64,000 nt of DNA from Marisa cornuarietis (Eukaryota > Mollusca > Gastropoda > Architaenioglossa > Ampullariidae). Shown one piece after another: positions 26,219 to 39,235 of this stretch. Location: assembly GCA_004794655.1 (NCBI GenBank), contig SMMW01000005.1, positions 1,612,001-1,676,000 on the forward strand. The letters are read 5' to 3'. A model generated the notes under the pieces. It ran no database searches. It was not told the origin of the DNA and saw nothing but the letters and a program-made list of their open reading frames with translations. The translations under genes and the position numbers were made by a program. Every line of letters starts with the position of its first letter. Positions within the stretch are counted from its first letter, which is position 1.

Positions 26219-27379
26219 GAAGAGCAACAGACCTGAACAGAATGGCCACTCAAGTGTGCTTATTACAAATATCACATGAGTTTTCAATAATACAGGCTGC
26301 AGGTTATAATAACAATGTATATTTAATGAGACCCCACCCCAGAATTTCACAGAATTAAAGCAACACCATAACTCAACAAAAATTTAGTTCGTCTCTGAGA
26401 CGCTAGAAAAAAAAGACTGTTGCCTGTACAAGGGGTGGTAGCAAAACTTGTATGGTGTCTCACAGTGCAGAATATGGAGTCAAACTGACGACCGACGGCA
26501 AGTTTATCTCACAGTGTCATAGGGAGGAAGATTCAGATTTCAGTGATTTATCTGCGTGTGCATGTACTGTTACAGAAATGTTCTTTTTTAATGAGGTGTG
26601 TTGTACATCTTTTATTTGCTCCTTTAATTGCAGTAGACTTGAAAGCAATGTGAAACACAAAGATTCGCTTGATTACTTGCAAAAAACAAAAGTTTCATCT
26701 ATACTTTTCATAGAAAAAACGTTGGAGTCACCAATTCTGAAATAATGTGTTGGGGTTACGATTTTTTTTTAGCTAGTGTTAATGCTAATTTTGATGGCAC
26801 TATATGTTATTACATTTTAAACTTATTGAACATATTTCTTAAACTTAGAAAGTAGACATTTTTTTATAAAAAGAATGCGTGTTTCTTGAAGAAAGAAAAT
26901 GAGAGAGAGAGAGAGAGTCCACATACTAGGACACGGAAAGGGTGAACAAAACAAAGGCATTCTATGAAACCCTGTACAAATAGCAAAATGTAATAGAAGT
27001 AGAGTTAAATAATTGGGTTCAAAATGGAGTGAAATTACAGAGGCTAGTTTGCTAGAAGTACTTATCACTTGTAGAAAAGTATGTTTGCATATCTTTTTAT
27101 TTGTATTTTATCATTGGTAGACCAATTTATAATTTATGATTAAATGTTATTTCGTTTCTTGTAGAAAGGGAGGAAGACATTTTTCTTTGGTTGTAATAAT
27201 TAAGTGCTCTTGTATAATAGCACCACCCACCTTTTGCCCCTCTTTTGTACACATGTATGTTGTCTATCGCACTTATATCATCTTGCCTATAATGCAGTCG
27301 CAGTCCATATGTCCTACCCACTCTCAGCTGCTTTGGGTTATAAATAAGTATACAGTTCTTCACCAGAAAAATGGTAAAT

Positions 27380-28035
27380 CAATGTTCTATACAAGCACTC
27401 TGGAGAGGTTCGTAAAGAGACACTTATTGAGCAGTCTATGTACATAATTTTTTTTATCTTTGTCCTTTATTATGATAGTATAGATAGTTTGGTGAGATTG
27501 GAGTTTAGCGTTGAGTAGGCGTTCTTTTATGGGCTTCCACTGCAAGATAACAGCTGCATGTTTCCTGCTGATAATAAAGGCGACTCCTTTATGGTGGTGG
27601 TTGTCTTGCCTGCCAGACCAGAGAATGGTTTTCCCAGAGTTAAGTACTTGTTTTCCCATACCTGTCCATCTGGCCTCTGCCATTGCCATTGTGAGGTTGT
27701 AGCTGTTCATTTCTTTTATTGTTTGTGATAATCTTCCTGTCTGGAATAAATTCCGTACATTCCAGCAACCAACTCGCATGTGATGTTTTGGTGTCAGGAG
27801 CTCCGCTGTCGGACCAGAGGCGTCATCCTTGGCTTTGATCCCTTGCCGCCATAGGGCTAGTTGCCTGGTCTGCATCACTCTTTCTACCAGATGAAGTTAT
27901 TTCTCTAGCTGTCGTTTTCGTTGCATACAAAGGTTTTGCGGGATAGGGTTGCCCTACGCCCAACCCTCCTCCTTTCTCATCCGGGCTTGGGACCGACAAT
28001 ACAGTAACTATTGACTGTCTCGTGCCAGACACACT
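27380..28035 (-). mobile_element. RTE-like LINE 5' region: endonuclease fragment
   Basis: On the - strand the frame ending at 27387 encodes MRVGCWNVRNLFQTGRL, then MAEARWTGMG and KGVAFIIS. These are N-terminal motifs of an APE-type endonuclease in RTE-class retrotransposons (often mis-annotated as craniofacial development protein 2-like). The endonuclease breaks off after about 160 codons and no RT follows, so it is a fragment. Confidence 0.8.
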
Positions 28036-28399
28036 TTGAATTTTTTTTAGTCTCTATTACCTATTTTATTGTTTTTCCCTCATGGACTGTTAGCAATTCG
28101 AAAAAAATCAGTTTAGGAGAGTTTCCTTAATATGAGTTCTAAAGACATTGATAAACATTGTGTACATTATGAAAATACGAGTAGTCATATTTCATCAGAT
28201 ATACCTTATTCGCAACCACATACAGGCTTGACCGTAATATTGCATTAATTGTTTGGTCAGGGTTACAGCAATTTCCATCTAACAGTTGATGGCGAAAAGA
28301 TTCCTCAATGTGATTGTTAGAGATTCGACGGAGTTACTATAAGTTTATTGTCTTTACCATATCCCTGTGATATCAGAGATTTTGACGAGCGGAAATAAA

Positions 28400-29160
28400 T
28401 TAACTAAAAGCTCGGACATTAAAACTAGCGCGTGTAGTGTACACATCTGTCGTGACTTCTGTCGGGGCTGTTACAACAAGTGAAACAGCTAGGCAGGCAA
28501 GATCGAGAGACTGCCATGCCGATTTCTGCTCTCTGCAAGCCTCATGTAACTTCTTGTGCCTTTCGAAAGATTTCTAATTGAAATCTCAGCTCACAATAAT
28601 CTTAGAATGAAGAGTTGTTTCTTGCAGATCCAGGAAAATATGTTTAAAAATGGGATATTGCTCTTTTGTGCTTTGTGTGTGTGTGTGTGTGTGTGTTTTT
28701 TTGTGTGTGGTATGTGGACAACAATAATAAACAGCATCAGAAATTTTAACACAAATGAAATTAGGTGTTTTTGTTAAGATTTTATATAAATTTAGAAAGT
28801 TATTTTTAGCACCTGAGGTGCTATTTTGGTGTAACAGCGTAATATCAGGAACATGGTCGCTAAAGTAAATTAAGATCGAATTCCAATGAAGGTCTGTGAT
28901 AAATAGTAAAATAGAAAAAGACCTTTGAAATCATACTCGAAGAACTTTTGTTTTGTATCATAGCTTCATGTTCAAACGCAGACAAGTTGTCTATTGACAC
29001 TAAGGGCAGAGCTACGATTGATGACTCTAACGCTTATCCATTTACTCAGTGTAAGCTGTTTGTATAGGCTGTCGTCTTTATTGCAAAGACTATTATATCT
29101 ACACTGAAACTCCAACTAAAGATACATGACCTCTCAAAATATTACAAAAACAAGATTTTT
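28400..29160. repeat. Duplicated non-coding block (copy 2)
   Basis: Aligns with 2030-2770. This copy carries a GT microsatellite insertion at about 28675-28696. It shows no coding signature. Confidence 0.65.
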
Positions 29161-30530
29161 TCTAGTTTTTATTCCATAAGTATTTCTCTTGTGTATTTGT
29201 AATGTGATCTGGAGCGCTCTTTTTTCCTTCTATGATAAAATTACTGACTGTTTCGTGTTCTGGTCCTGCAACAAACTACTTGACTTTAAGATAACAATTT
29301 TTGTGCTAAATTAAGTAACATTTTTATTAACCTTAGTCATTAATTAATAGCATAATGTTTTCAGCAAAATTATATATATATATATGTGATTTACGTGTAA
29401 TACGCGCGCGCGCGTGTGTGTGTGTGTGTGTTGTAACCACACCGACCTGCTTAATACGGCTAAGTCCTAGCTGTGACCACGTCATCGGTTCCTAAAGCTA
29501 ACGCCAGCAAATCACCTGTTCCTCCTTGTAGTTCCAGGGAAGAGGTCGAAAGGTTCCTACATTCAGCTAATATTCTAGCTCTCACTTGTACGGTGTCATG
29601 CCTCATCTAATACCTCGCGTTATGTTTTTTTTTTTTTTTCGTCTACTACACGCTCGCACTAAACTGACCTTAGAATACAAAAAAACACTGCTTTATTTCC
29701 AGTTTTGTTTATGAATCTTTCTTTTTAGATCGCACTTAAGTAAGGTGGTGCTTTTTTTTCTTACTAGAAATATGTAATGCAGACAGCTTTTTGTAAGGAT
29801 GGTGCCCATCTTCTGTTTTTTAGCTGTCTTACCTGGGTCAGCAAGGGCAAATGAGACTCCCGGTAGCTTGTCACCACTGCAGTGAGAGGCCATGGGTTCA
29901 GATCTCGTCTCGGGTCACTTTCTGTATGTAGCACTTGTTCGCATGGCTGGTCGTCGGGGGTTTTCTCTGGGTGCTCCGGCTTTCTCCCCACTTCCCCCTC
30001 CCTCAATAAGATGAAATCATCTCAAATTGAACGCTATTGATACACATAAAAACGACAACAGCTACAACGACAAATCGTTATCAAGCTGGCACGCTTTCAG
30101 GATCAGATGCTAGTGCTGTCGCCACTCTGTTATAACACAATATATAAAAGTTGCTTCAAATAAAGTACTTGTGAAATACACTATAAAAAACACAATGTTT
30201 GCTCTCCCTGTAGGTACGTGCGTGTTTTATCATTTGTGTGCGTGTATCTGCGTGTGTCTGTGGGTTTCGCCGTTGCAAGGTTACGCCATGCAATAAAATA
30301 ACGTACAGTAGAGAAAGGCTCTTCTATCACGTGATCCGTTTCTTGAATAAGCTCTCGTCAATGATATTAGTTTCCGGAGACGGGATTTCTCAGAACTTGG
30401 GCCATGCTCGGGGCATTACGCCAGGACCATGGAGGTTAAGCCATATATCACGTGACTGTCTTTAACTGAACACCTCGACTCAGCTCACTGCATTGCGCTA
30501 AGGGCTCCCAGCTAAACAGAAGACAGAAAA
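29161..30530. other. Flank of gene D with SINE, no gene seen
   Basis: AT-rich sequence with short GC and GT tracts near 29404-29430 and a poly-T at about 29625. A family 2 SINE lies at 29855-30080. No promoter could be fixed before the gene D start. Confidence 0.4.
29855..30080 (+). mobile_element. tRNA-derived SINE, family 2 (longer copy)
   Basis: Shares CTTGTCACCACTGCAGTGAG and GGGTTCAGATCTCGTCTC with the copy at 12459. It has a longer body and ends in a CAA/CGA-rich tail. The A-box part is truncated. Confidence 0.7.
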
Positions 30531-32786
30531 ATGTATATTGCACTGGAATTTCTGTTTTTATTCGTCTGCCTCTCATCTGAAGGTAAGAATCTCTTCTTGA
30601 TCTGCAAAGCTCGATGTAAGGAGCGGGGCGGGTCAAGCCATGAACAATATTATGGTGGCAATAATTCTTACCATTGTTTACAAATAATATATCTTTATAG
30701 GATGTGAACGGTTGTTCCAGTTGTGAAGAATGAATTTTTTCCTCTGACAGGAAAGATGCTTAGTCTGACAGAAAACAGAATTCTTTTGTGTCTTTTCCTA
30801 CTTTTAGAACATGCACGTCTTGTAGTCAGTGAAAATAAACAGGTGCAAGAAGTGACAGTCAAACAGCAAAGCAAAGGTTCGCTTTTCCAAGGACTGGCAC
30901 ACAGCCAACCAACTGGTCTTCCAAACGACTTATGTTTCATAAATGGTGTAGTTGTGGCCCGGATATTCTACAGGTAGACCCTGATCATTGTTCTTATCTG
31001 AACAGCAGACCGTTATGTATCAGAGATCCCACTCCTAACTATTGCTCATTGTCGCTATTTATAGAGCAGTCACTTGCACAGAACCTGGATCTCTACCACA
31101 CAGTTGCATCACGTGGTGTCAACATTAGAAGTCACAAAAAGTTTCTTGCCACAAGGTATCCTCGCAAAACGGTACATTGTAGACTTCCTAGTGTAGACTT
31201 GCGTAGTGACCTCACACGACCTCACTTCCCCAAATTGTCTCACACAAAACACTCTCCCTTTACTCTGATTCCGTGGAAAAGATAACTGCAAATACTGACA
31301 AGGAAAAAAGCACAAAAAATCTTACACGACCACATTCACATCCCACTGACGTCACATAATGGCGAGGGGATAAAGTCATTTGAATCATACGCTCACCATG
31401 AACTAAAGATTGATCGACAGATTGACAGAAAGACTGACTAACAATATAATACCAGGCATGTGTAAATATAATGTTCCGGGTTAAAGCACGTGCTTTGATG
31501 TGTCGCCGTTATGACAGAGCACTCTCCATGGGACTGTACTTACGAAGCGAGGGTAAGTGGTTGTCCTGGGGCAATGGGGAACTCCGGAAAAAGCGTTTTG
31601 CTTTGTATCTCAACTCCTCAGATATTGTTTTACCCCTGGAGTCTTATCTACTGTATACAGCATCAGCAAAAATGTCCCGTCGTTAGAAACGCGAAGTAGT
31701 ATCCTTGGGGTCTGGGAGTCGCATTGTAACTAATAATAAAGTCAATTTATATAGAACTTTATCCCGCCATCAAAGGCTAGCTCAGCGCTTCACAAAAATA
31801 TAAACACACAGAGAGAACGATAATAACGGTCTCAAAACAAAGAGTTCATTGGGTTCACGGTTTGTGTAGCTACTCATGTTCTCGTGTTGAGAAGGTGAAT
31901 GCTATCAGCTACGAAAACAAGACGCTTTTCCCTGAGAACCCGATTTTGTTCTGGGTAAACGACTTCCTCACGTTTCATAACTGCGGTCACTGATAACGAA
32001 GGGCACAGCAACCCAGGGTAGATCACATTCCTACTTTTACAATCATCGCTTACATTGATAATGACCGGCAAGAAGGGATCGGAGTGAGTGAAATTGTTAC
32101 ACGACCTCTTTGTTCTAGTCCTAAATAAATGTTGAGCGCCTAAGAACCCCTCCCCTTTTCCTCTCTCCTGAAGATCAAATCAACTTAACATCCTTTCTTT
32201 TGCTGTTCCCTATATGTTTGATAAACACTAGCCTTAGACAAATCTCCTTCCTTCCCGAACAGATAGAAATTAAGATTATATAATAATTTAAGTCAACCAG
32301 ATGTCTTTCTGGGAGAGAAATATTTCATTTGTATGTTATAATTTATTACATTGCATTACTATGTAGGTTTCTTATATTCCTAAATCTTTGTTGCAGCTGA
32401 CACAATAGGAGTGGAGCTAAAATGTCCTGTATTGTATCAAGATGGCGAGAATATTATTACTTGCAATATTAACAAGACAGCAGTGGCAGAGGCACAAAGT
32501 TTATCACTGAACGGAACAGTGACATTTGAGCTGAGTTTGAACTCTGAGAAAAGGGTTGAATGCCATTCAATCTATGACCCAGCAGGGCAGTGTATCCCAC
32601 GTGACCAGCACAGCCCTGGAAGCTGCTGGTGTGAAGAATCATCGGGGGAGATCTTCACCTACAAGTTTTCCTACATGGCGAACAGATCTTACGATACAGA
32701 CGGACAACTTGAATGCAGTCTTTGTGTTCGTCCACAGAAGCCTCTAGACATTAACTTTAGCGAAGGATGCACCAACATTAGATTTG
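30531..32786 (+). CDS. Gene D: class II leader and Cys-rich ectodomain without its own TM exon
   Basis: Exon 30531-30582 encodes a signal peptide (MYIALEFLFLFVCLSSEG), and 32397-32786 encodes the ectodomain (LKCPVLYQDGENIITC, SPGSCWCEESSGEIFTYKF, LECSLCVRPQ). Both borders are phase 1. It differs from gene E by only about 18 of 130 residues. The third cysteine of the family is lost (AEAQSLS against AESDCLS in E), leaving nine cysteines and probably one unpaired. No TM, micro-exon or tail is found before gene E begins at 34023. Since the exon ends in phase 1, it could splice onto the E exons at 36067 or 37121. D may be an alternative first unit of E, a secreted form, or a partial duplicate. Confidence 0.6.
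31722..31800 (-). mobile_element. LINE 3' tail fragment
   Basis: AATAATAAAGTCAATTTATA followed by a TAGCTCAGCGCTTCAC-type segment is the reverse complement of the CR1/L2-like 3' UTR end found elsewhere in the window. It lies in gene D intron 1. Confidence 0.5.
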
Positions 32787-33734
32787 GTAAGCTGTATATG
32801 CTGTGGCAAAAAATGTTATTGTAATTATAACCAGATGATATAAAAGAGCTGCATCAACAATCACCTCTACAGACAAAGGATGAATGATGACAGTCTTATC
32901 ACACCTAATTACTTATCTTGTAGCACGACTAATTTCCACACAGCTATGTGCCCCTGTACTCACAATCCTTACTCCTGGTACACACAACTCTAGATTATGT
33001 AACAATCCGAGTTTAAAATCTGATTATACTACCAGCTGGGAGTCTACGATAACAGACAAAACTTGTTAACAAACTCGTTCTGGCCGGGAAAGATGAGCGC
33101 AGATCAGTCAGTGTCACTTTTATATGAGTGAAAATGGGGATGCAAGTGCCTGTAAAAGGACAGATCATTTTTTTTATTTAATTATTTCATATTTAGATTA
33201 CTGAAAGAAACAGACTTGTCTCCAAATTCATCCATTTAGTCTCGCATAAAACTTCCCTGTTCTTGATTATTTGCACAAATAAGTTAAGAACACACATAAC
33301 AATATTCCCAAGTCTAGTACCAAATGGAATGAGGGTTTTCGGTTCATATAGGTTATGATCGCTGTGACACATCTGTCTTGGTTACACTTATTAAAAAATG
33401 AACAAATATTTGTTTACAAGTTTATTTGTTGATGTTTTTTTCCTGTATTGCCTCATGGGATATCAGATCACCTGCTGTTGAGGTTAACAGTTCAGAATAA
33501 CGCACACATTTAAAGGTAGCTGTGCTTACATTTCAATAAACTTCCTCTTAACAACCACAAACACAGCGCTCAGGGATCACTGGCTGACCCCAGGTGTAGT
33601 CACCATGAAACTTGTTTAATTTTGGCCTGGCAATACACAATAGTTGCTTCATAGGCAGTGCAGTCTATAAGTAAGGATAATGTTAGCTGTTCGTGCGTGT
33701 GTTTTCTAGAATATGTGTGCCTGTGTGCGTGCGG

Positions 33735-33736
<2 letters not shown>

Positions 33737-33779
<43 letters not shown>
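33737..33779. repeat. (GT)n microsatellite
   Basis: About 43 bp of GT repeats between D and E. Confidence 0.95.
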
Positions 33780-33780
<1 letters not shown>

Positions 33781-34022
33781 ACACCTGTGTTGTATTCGTC
33801 GAGAGCTAGCGTGCTGTAGACAAACAGTGTAGTAACAGTGAGTCTCTCTTGTCGCCCTCGCAGAAGCTCTTGTCAGGGTCAGTACTTCTCAGTTCCGCCT
33901 CTACTGGGTTGTTAAGTCAGACCCGAGACCTTAATCAGTATCAGGCTGTCACTAAGGGAGAACTTTTAATTCTGTACACTGCACTCCCTTAAAAACTTTT
34001 AGATAAACAAAAGGAGCAGAAG

Positions 34023-37000
34023 ATGAAAGTTGTGCTGGAATTCATATTCTTATGCTGCTGTTTCTTAACTGCAGGTAGGTTTCTCTTCGTCTGTTTATTT
34101 ACCAAAAGTTAGTCATCGACTCAAGTCCTTGAAAATAAGTGGTTGTGTAACAGTTGTTGGCATTACATTTAAACTGATCAATTTAGATAAAACAGAAAGC
34201 TACTGTTTTGCAGATGAAACATTTCGTCTTTCGGTGACCAGTTATTGCTTTGTCAAGTGAAATGCACAACCTTTCTTCCACGAGCTAATGAGCCTTGTAG
34301 TTATTGAATTGTTTACAAATGAATGTTGATTAAAACTGTTCTAATTAATCTATTTCTTGTCTCTAACAAAAAAGAGTATTTAATAAAGAAAAGAATTTCT
34401 TAGAACAAAGTCCTTGTTGGCAATATGCTGTATACCCGTCTAGTAATCAGCGCAACTAAACTTGTTGAAGGTAAAGTGTATATGTAGGTGCTATAAACGA
34501 CAGTCACGGCAAACAAAAGGTGTTTTCTCCGGTACTGGCTCACAGCCAAACACCTGGTCCTTCCAAGGACAGGTATGGGTTTTCAGGAAATGCTAGAGGT
34601 GTGATCTAGATATCGTACAGTCAAACAAACACTGATCGTTTACCCCTTTTGAATGGAAGCCAGTTGTGACCTGGATGACAGAGATTTACTCCAAAACATT
34701 GATGACTATCGCTATTTATGGAGCAGCTACTTACACAGTCTGTGCGGTCCCAGGGATTTCTAGCGCCAGTTACGAACCCTGGCAGTGTACCTGTGAACAC
34801 TAACATTCAACATTCAAAACATGTTGGTTACTGGAACATATCCTCGCATAGCGATGTATGACAGGTTGTCTGGAATGGAGCCAAGACAAAGCATTAAGTC
34901 GAACCAACAGTCATGCTAAGCTCAGACACTTTCTGAGAAATGCGTCGTTGGGCGATTTCTTTGTTGAGCGAACATGACAGCTTGTACATACACAAACATA
35001 ATAAATGTCTGATTATCGAGATCAAATATTATGTACTAATAATAATGGTATGTGTTATACTTTTTTACAATCGGCGATGCAGCAGGTGTGTTTACACAAG
35101 CATCGTGATGTGAGGGTCGATCGAAAGAGTGATTATTAGATCGACATAATCCCCAGTATTGAGAGAGAGAGAGAGTGATAAATAGTTTGACACAGTGAGA
35201 CAGACAGGTTATATCTCAGGCACATGGATCGTGACAGTAGCATTAATGCAATAGTAGTTAGAAATACGCAGTAAATAGCCTCGGTCCAGTTAATTAAAAT
35301 TTAATTTCTAGGTTTAAGGCGCATAAAAAAGATCGTCTCACAAAACTTCATAATAACACACAGCACAGCTATTATTTGTGGCATACCTAGAAAGAAGCTC
35401 CAGTTTTGTAGGACATGCGTTACACGATTTTTTTTCAATTTTTATTTTATTTTATTTTTTGCTAGGGTTGCACACACACAACCGCAAAGCATGCAGTGTT
35501 ACCGCCAATAACAACACTATCACTACCACTGGACAAACATGTCGAAGCGTTGACATGGTGTCCCCTGGTGGGGGCCCAGCATAGCTATCATTCCTACACA
35601 CACCTTCCTCCACATCACTCAGTCCTACAGACATCCTTCCTCAACATCACTCAGTCTTACGACGACTGACTGAAGTCGTAGATGAGACCGCAAGACACCT
35701 GGTTTGAGACCTGAGTGCGTATGAGTCGAGTGCCCAAGGTCCCCACCATTATATAGTCTTAGATGCTGGCACGGAGTAAAATACAAACAAATATGCGCCT
35801 AAGGTCGCAATTTTCCTCTCTATGCAAGGCCAAATCAGGTTAGCAGCTCAACTCTAGTCTTTCTTTGCGTTCCTCCATCGAAAACGTTTGATCAACATAA
35901 GTGTTAGACAGAACTCTGTTTCGTTTTCTTGAGCAGATGGTAATTGCGATTCTCTTAATAACAATTTTAGCTAATCAGAAGTGCTGCTGGGGAAAGAAAA
36001 TTATTAACATAATTTATTAGATCGGACTATTTTGCAGGGTTTAAATTTGTTTAATCGTTGTTGCAGCTGACACATTAGGAGTGGAGTTACAATGTCCTTC
36101 ATTGTATCAAGATGGGGAAAATATTATTACTTGCAATATTAACAAGACAGCAGTGGCAGAGTCAGACTGTTTATCGCTGAACGGAGCAGTGACATTTCAG
36201 CTAAGTTTGAACTCTGAGAAGAAGTTTGAATGCCACTCAGTCTATGACCCAGCAGGGCAGTGTAGCCCACGTGACCAGCACAGTCCTGGAAGCTGCTGGT
36301 GTGAAGAATCATCGGGGGAGATCTTCACCTACAAGTTCTCCTACCTGGCGAACAGATCTTACGATCTGGGCGGACAACTTGAATGCAGTCTTTGTGTTCG
36401 TCCACAGAAACCTCTGAATATCAGTGTCAGCGAAGGATGCACCAATATTAGATTTGGTGAGTTGTAGATGTCACGGGAGGTTGAAGATATGGTGAGGGCA
36501 ATGAAAATCACTTTATAAGAAAATTTTTTAAAGGCATTGTGATTTTTGTGTCTTCGGTGTTATAATAATAATCAGAGAACGTCTTGTAGAATCAGACTGT
36601 AATTTGAGGGCATGATGGAGTATACACCCACAGCCACCCACCCACCCAGATCTTTACACATCTGCACACAGGTTACGTTCCTTAATGGTAATACTAGGGG
36701 GAGCGGATAGCCGAGTGGTTAGAACTCTGACGTCTAAACCGTGGAGCCCAGGTTCGATACCCATGTAGGGCAGCTCACTTTCCCCAGTCAACCCAGCTGG
36801 CAGAAATGGGTTTCTGACTCCAAAGATCCAAAGAGGGTTGGGGGAAGGTAGGACAGCGAGACAGAGAGAGAAAATGGTCACCGAGATATGGCTTCGAGAA
36901 AAGTGAGGTCTCTAACACTTTGTCCCCCAACGACGACCTTTACCTTTACCTCTAGAATGAAACTTGGGTATTCATCCAGATTTTGTGAAATAATATATTG

Positions 37001-37701
37001 TACCGAGATTTACCCAGCCAGTGGGAATAAAACTACACCGTACGTAAGGGTTCTATGGTTTACTGAATTGCATTACAAAATTATTTCCAAATCAAATTTT
37101 ATTGTTGCTTTTCTTTTCAGTTGGTGGCCAAGATTCAAACTTTTCATTCACGATTGAAGATGTTGGAATTGTAGTAACGATGGTGATAATTTCTGTAATA
37201 GTCACTCTCGTAACAATCATGTTTTGCCAGCGCTTTGGTCTCTGTAAGTACAGCTCTCCTTCAAATGGCATGTGTATTTCGTTAATTTCTAGCTGCTATC
37301 ATTTTAGGTTTACCATATTTATATCAAATGAAGTTTTAGTTTAAGCGTTTGAAAAGTCTTGAAATATGTTATCAAACATATGAGGAATCTCAGTCCTGTT
37401 CACCATCAGTGGACATTTTCGCGTCTCCTAAACTCTTTGAAGGATTCAGTCCCTTTGACAAAAATGAAATTTTCCAGAAGAGTCTCTGAGGGTTGTTGAA
37501 TATGGGTCTGTCAGTCTCCGAGCTCTCCATTAAGACCTTGGCTCTACTCAATAGATTGAAATTAGCTTGAAATCGTGAAGAAGGATCGACATCATTTTAT
37601 TTTTACTAGTCTTTAATAGAAGGTGATTTAACAACGAATTCTTTTCATCTTTTTGTTGCAGGTTCCCGCAAAAAGAAAAGGTATGTTCGCTTTCTTTCTT
37701 C

Positions 37702-37796
<95 letters not shown>

Positions 37797-38368
37797 TCAG
37801 TTTAAGTCATTTGTGCTCATGCGCTAGAATTTAAAAGGTTAGTGCTAACTGAGTAAAGACTGCTGTTATTACACTCATTTTGGAGTAGCTTTCTCCACGA
37901 ATTTTTGAAGTTAACCAGTCAGGTACACCAATATTTATTTAGCCAGCAAGCAGGAAATATTTTAAATTATCTCACTGATCACAATAAAAAAAGATTTGAC
38001 CTTTCCACGCGTTGTAAGTGTCCGAAAATTTTGTTTCTGTACTGTAATCTTAATAATTGTATACTATGTTCCTGACATCCAGATCAGATAATTACTCGTT
38101 TATGAGCACTATGTTACCCATATCTTTTGAGTTCTCTTTGTTTTTAATTTTCATTACCGTTTTAGTTGGGAGTCTGCTAATATGAAAACACTTTTCATAA
38201 TCACGCTCTTCAACTTTTTGGAAGGGTTTTATGTATCACAATCTACGAATGTTTGGATTTTTTCAGTTAGTGATATAACTACCCATGTTCTATCTGTCTA
38301 GGGATGCTGACACTACATCGGCAGAAGCGACGCAAGGCACCTACATGAAAATACCTCTAAACACATAG
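34023..38368 (+). CDS. Gene E: single-pass protein with Cys-rich ectodomain and YMKI tail
   Basis: Five exons join in frame: 34023-34074 (signal peptide MKVVLEFIFLCCCFLTAG), 36067-36456 (ectodomain with all ten cysteines; LQCPSLYQDGENIITC, SPGSCWCEESS, LECSLCVRPQ), 37121-37243 (stalk and TM; VGIVVTMVIISVIVTLVTIM), the 19-nt micro-exon 37662-37680 and 38302-38368 (last tail exon, stop TAG). Phases are 1,1,1,2, the same as gene B. The tail is about 28 residues, starts with a basic cluster (SRKKKR) and ends with GTYMKIPLNT, giving a YxxI-type tyrosine motif near the C-terminus that gene B lacks. A CTTT microsatellite begins about 10 bp after the micro-exon. Its introns share stretches with gene D, showing tandem duplication. 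A type I membrane receptor is a confident topology; its ligand is unknown. Confidence 0.82.
36697..36951 (+). mobile_element. tRNA-derived SINE, family 1 (in gene E intron)
   Basis: A box ATAGCCGAGTGGTTAGAAC, B box GGTTCGATACC, shared body (CAGTCAACCCAGCTGGCAG) and a tail ending CCTTTACCTTTACC. It lies between the ectodomain and TM exons of gene E. Confidence 0.85.
37690..37798. repeat. (CTTT)n microsatellite
   Basis: About 109 bp of CTTT units starting just after the micro-exon donor of gene E. Its pyrimidine-rich strand is the transcribed sense strand. Confidence 0.97.
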
Positions 38369-39235
38369 CAAAGAGTTAACGATGGTGAAAAAAAGAAAAA
38401 CAACCGGTTGTTCAAATCATAAATGGTAAACTTAAAACTCTCCGGACTATTCCATATTTTCCGACATTCTTTCAGCGCCAAAAGCGTAATTTTTATATTA
38501 CCATCTTCATTCCTTGTCTTACCTAATTGTGGCTACCTGCCTTGTGGCAGAACTGATTTCCGTACAAGTTAGTTTATTACCAGAAGCCACCTTCCTACAT
38601 CTTGATCGCAGTATATATTTGAAACGTGTAACTACCCGTCTATATATCTACCCCGTTTGGCTGGCGAGCGGCAGTCTTTGACAACGGATGAAGTTGAACA
38701 CCCAGCCTGAGATGAAAGTGAGACTGTTAGTGACTGAGATGAAATGCAAGACGAAATGAGGATGCATTGACCCATAAACTGTGTATCTGTTTTCATATTA
38801 CAGGTAAATAGTAAGAATGTTTTACATAACAGTAGGAAGTGAACGTGCAATCACCAATAAACTGTGCATCTGTGTTACTGGGGCTTGGACAGTCGGTGAG
38901 ACACCTCCATGTAGCAGACAGATGTTACGAAATCTCAGCAGTAAACGGTGATACTGTTACTGTTTTACAGCTTCTAATGTTCATTCAAATAAGAATTAAA
39001 AAAACCGAACGTGAACCTGTGGTTTGCTGAGTTATTTCTTTTGGCATCACCGAAGAAGCTATTTTAGACATTTTGTGCTTGAATGAAATATTAATGAACT
39101 ATGGGGATGAGGATAACATAGCGCTGGGGGTTAACTGGTGGAGGATGTTATGAAGTAAGATAAGAAGATAAAGATGAGACACAGGAAGAGTAGAATCACC
39201 ATCATCTTTATCATCATCATTGATGTTGTTGTTGA

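Larger units (their letters stand above)
22854..28230. repeat. Segmental duplication block, copy 2 (pseudogene C)
   Basis: Collinear partner of 16058-21520. The left breakpoint falls inside the ectodomain exon. Insertions unique to this copy include the GATA microsatellite (25671-25750) and the RTE fragment (27380-28035). Confidence 0.75.

Noticed and set aside
27387..27878. Craniofacial development protein-like gene
   Set aside because: The match is to the endonuclease of RTE retrotransposons, which causes that common mis-annotation.
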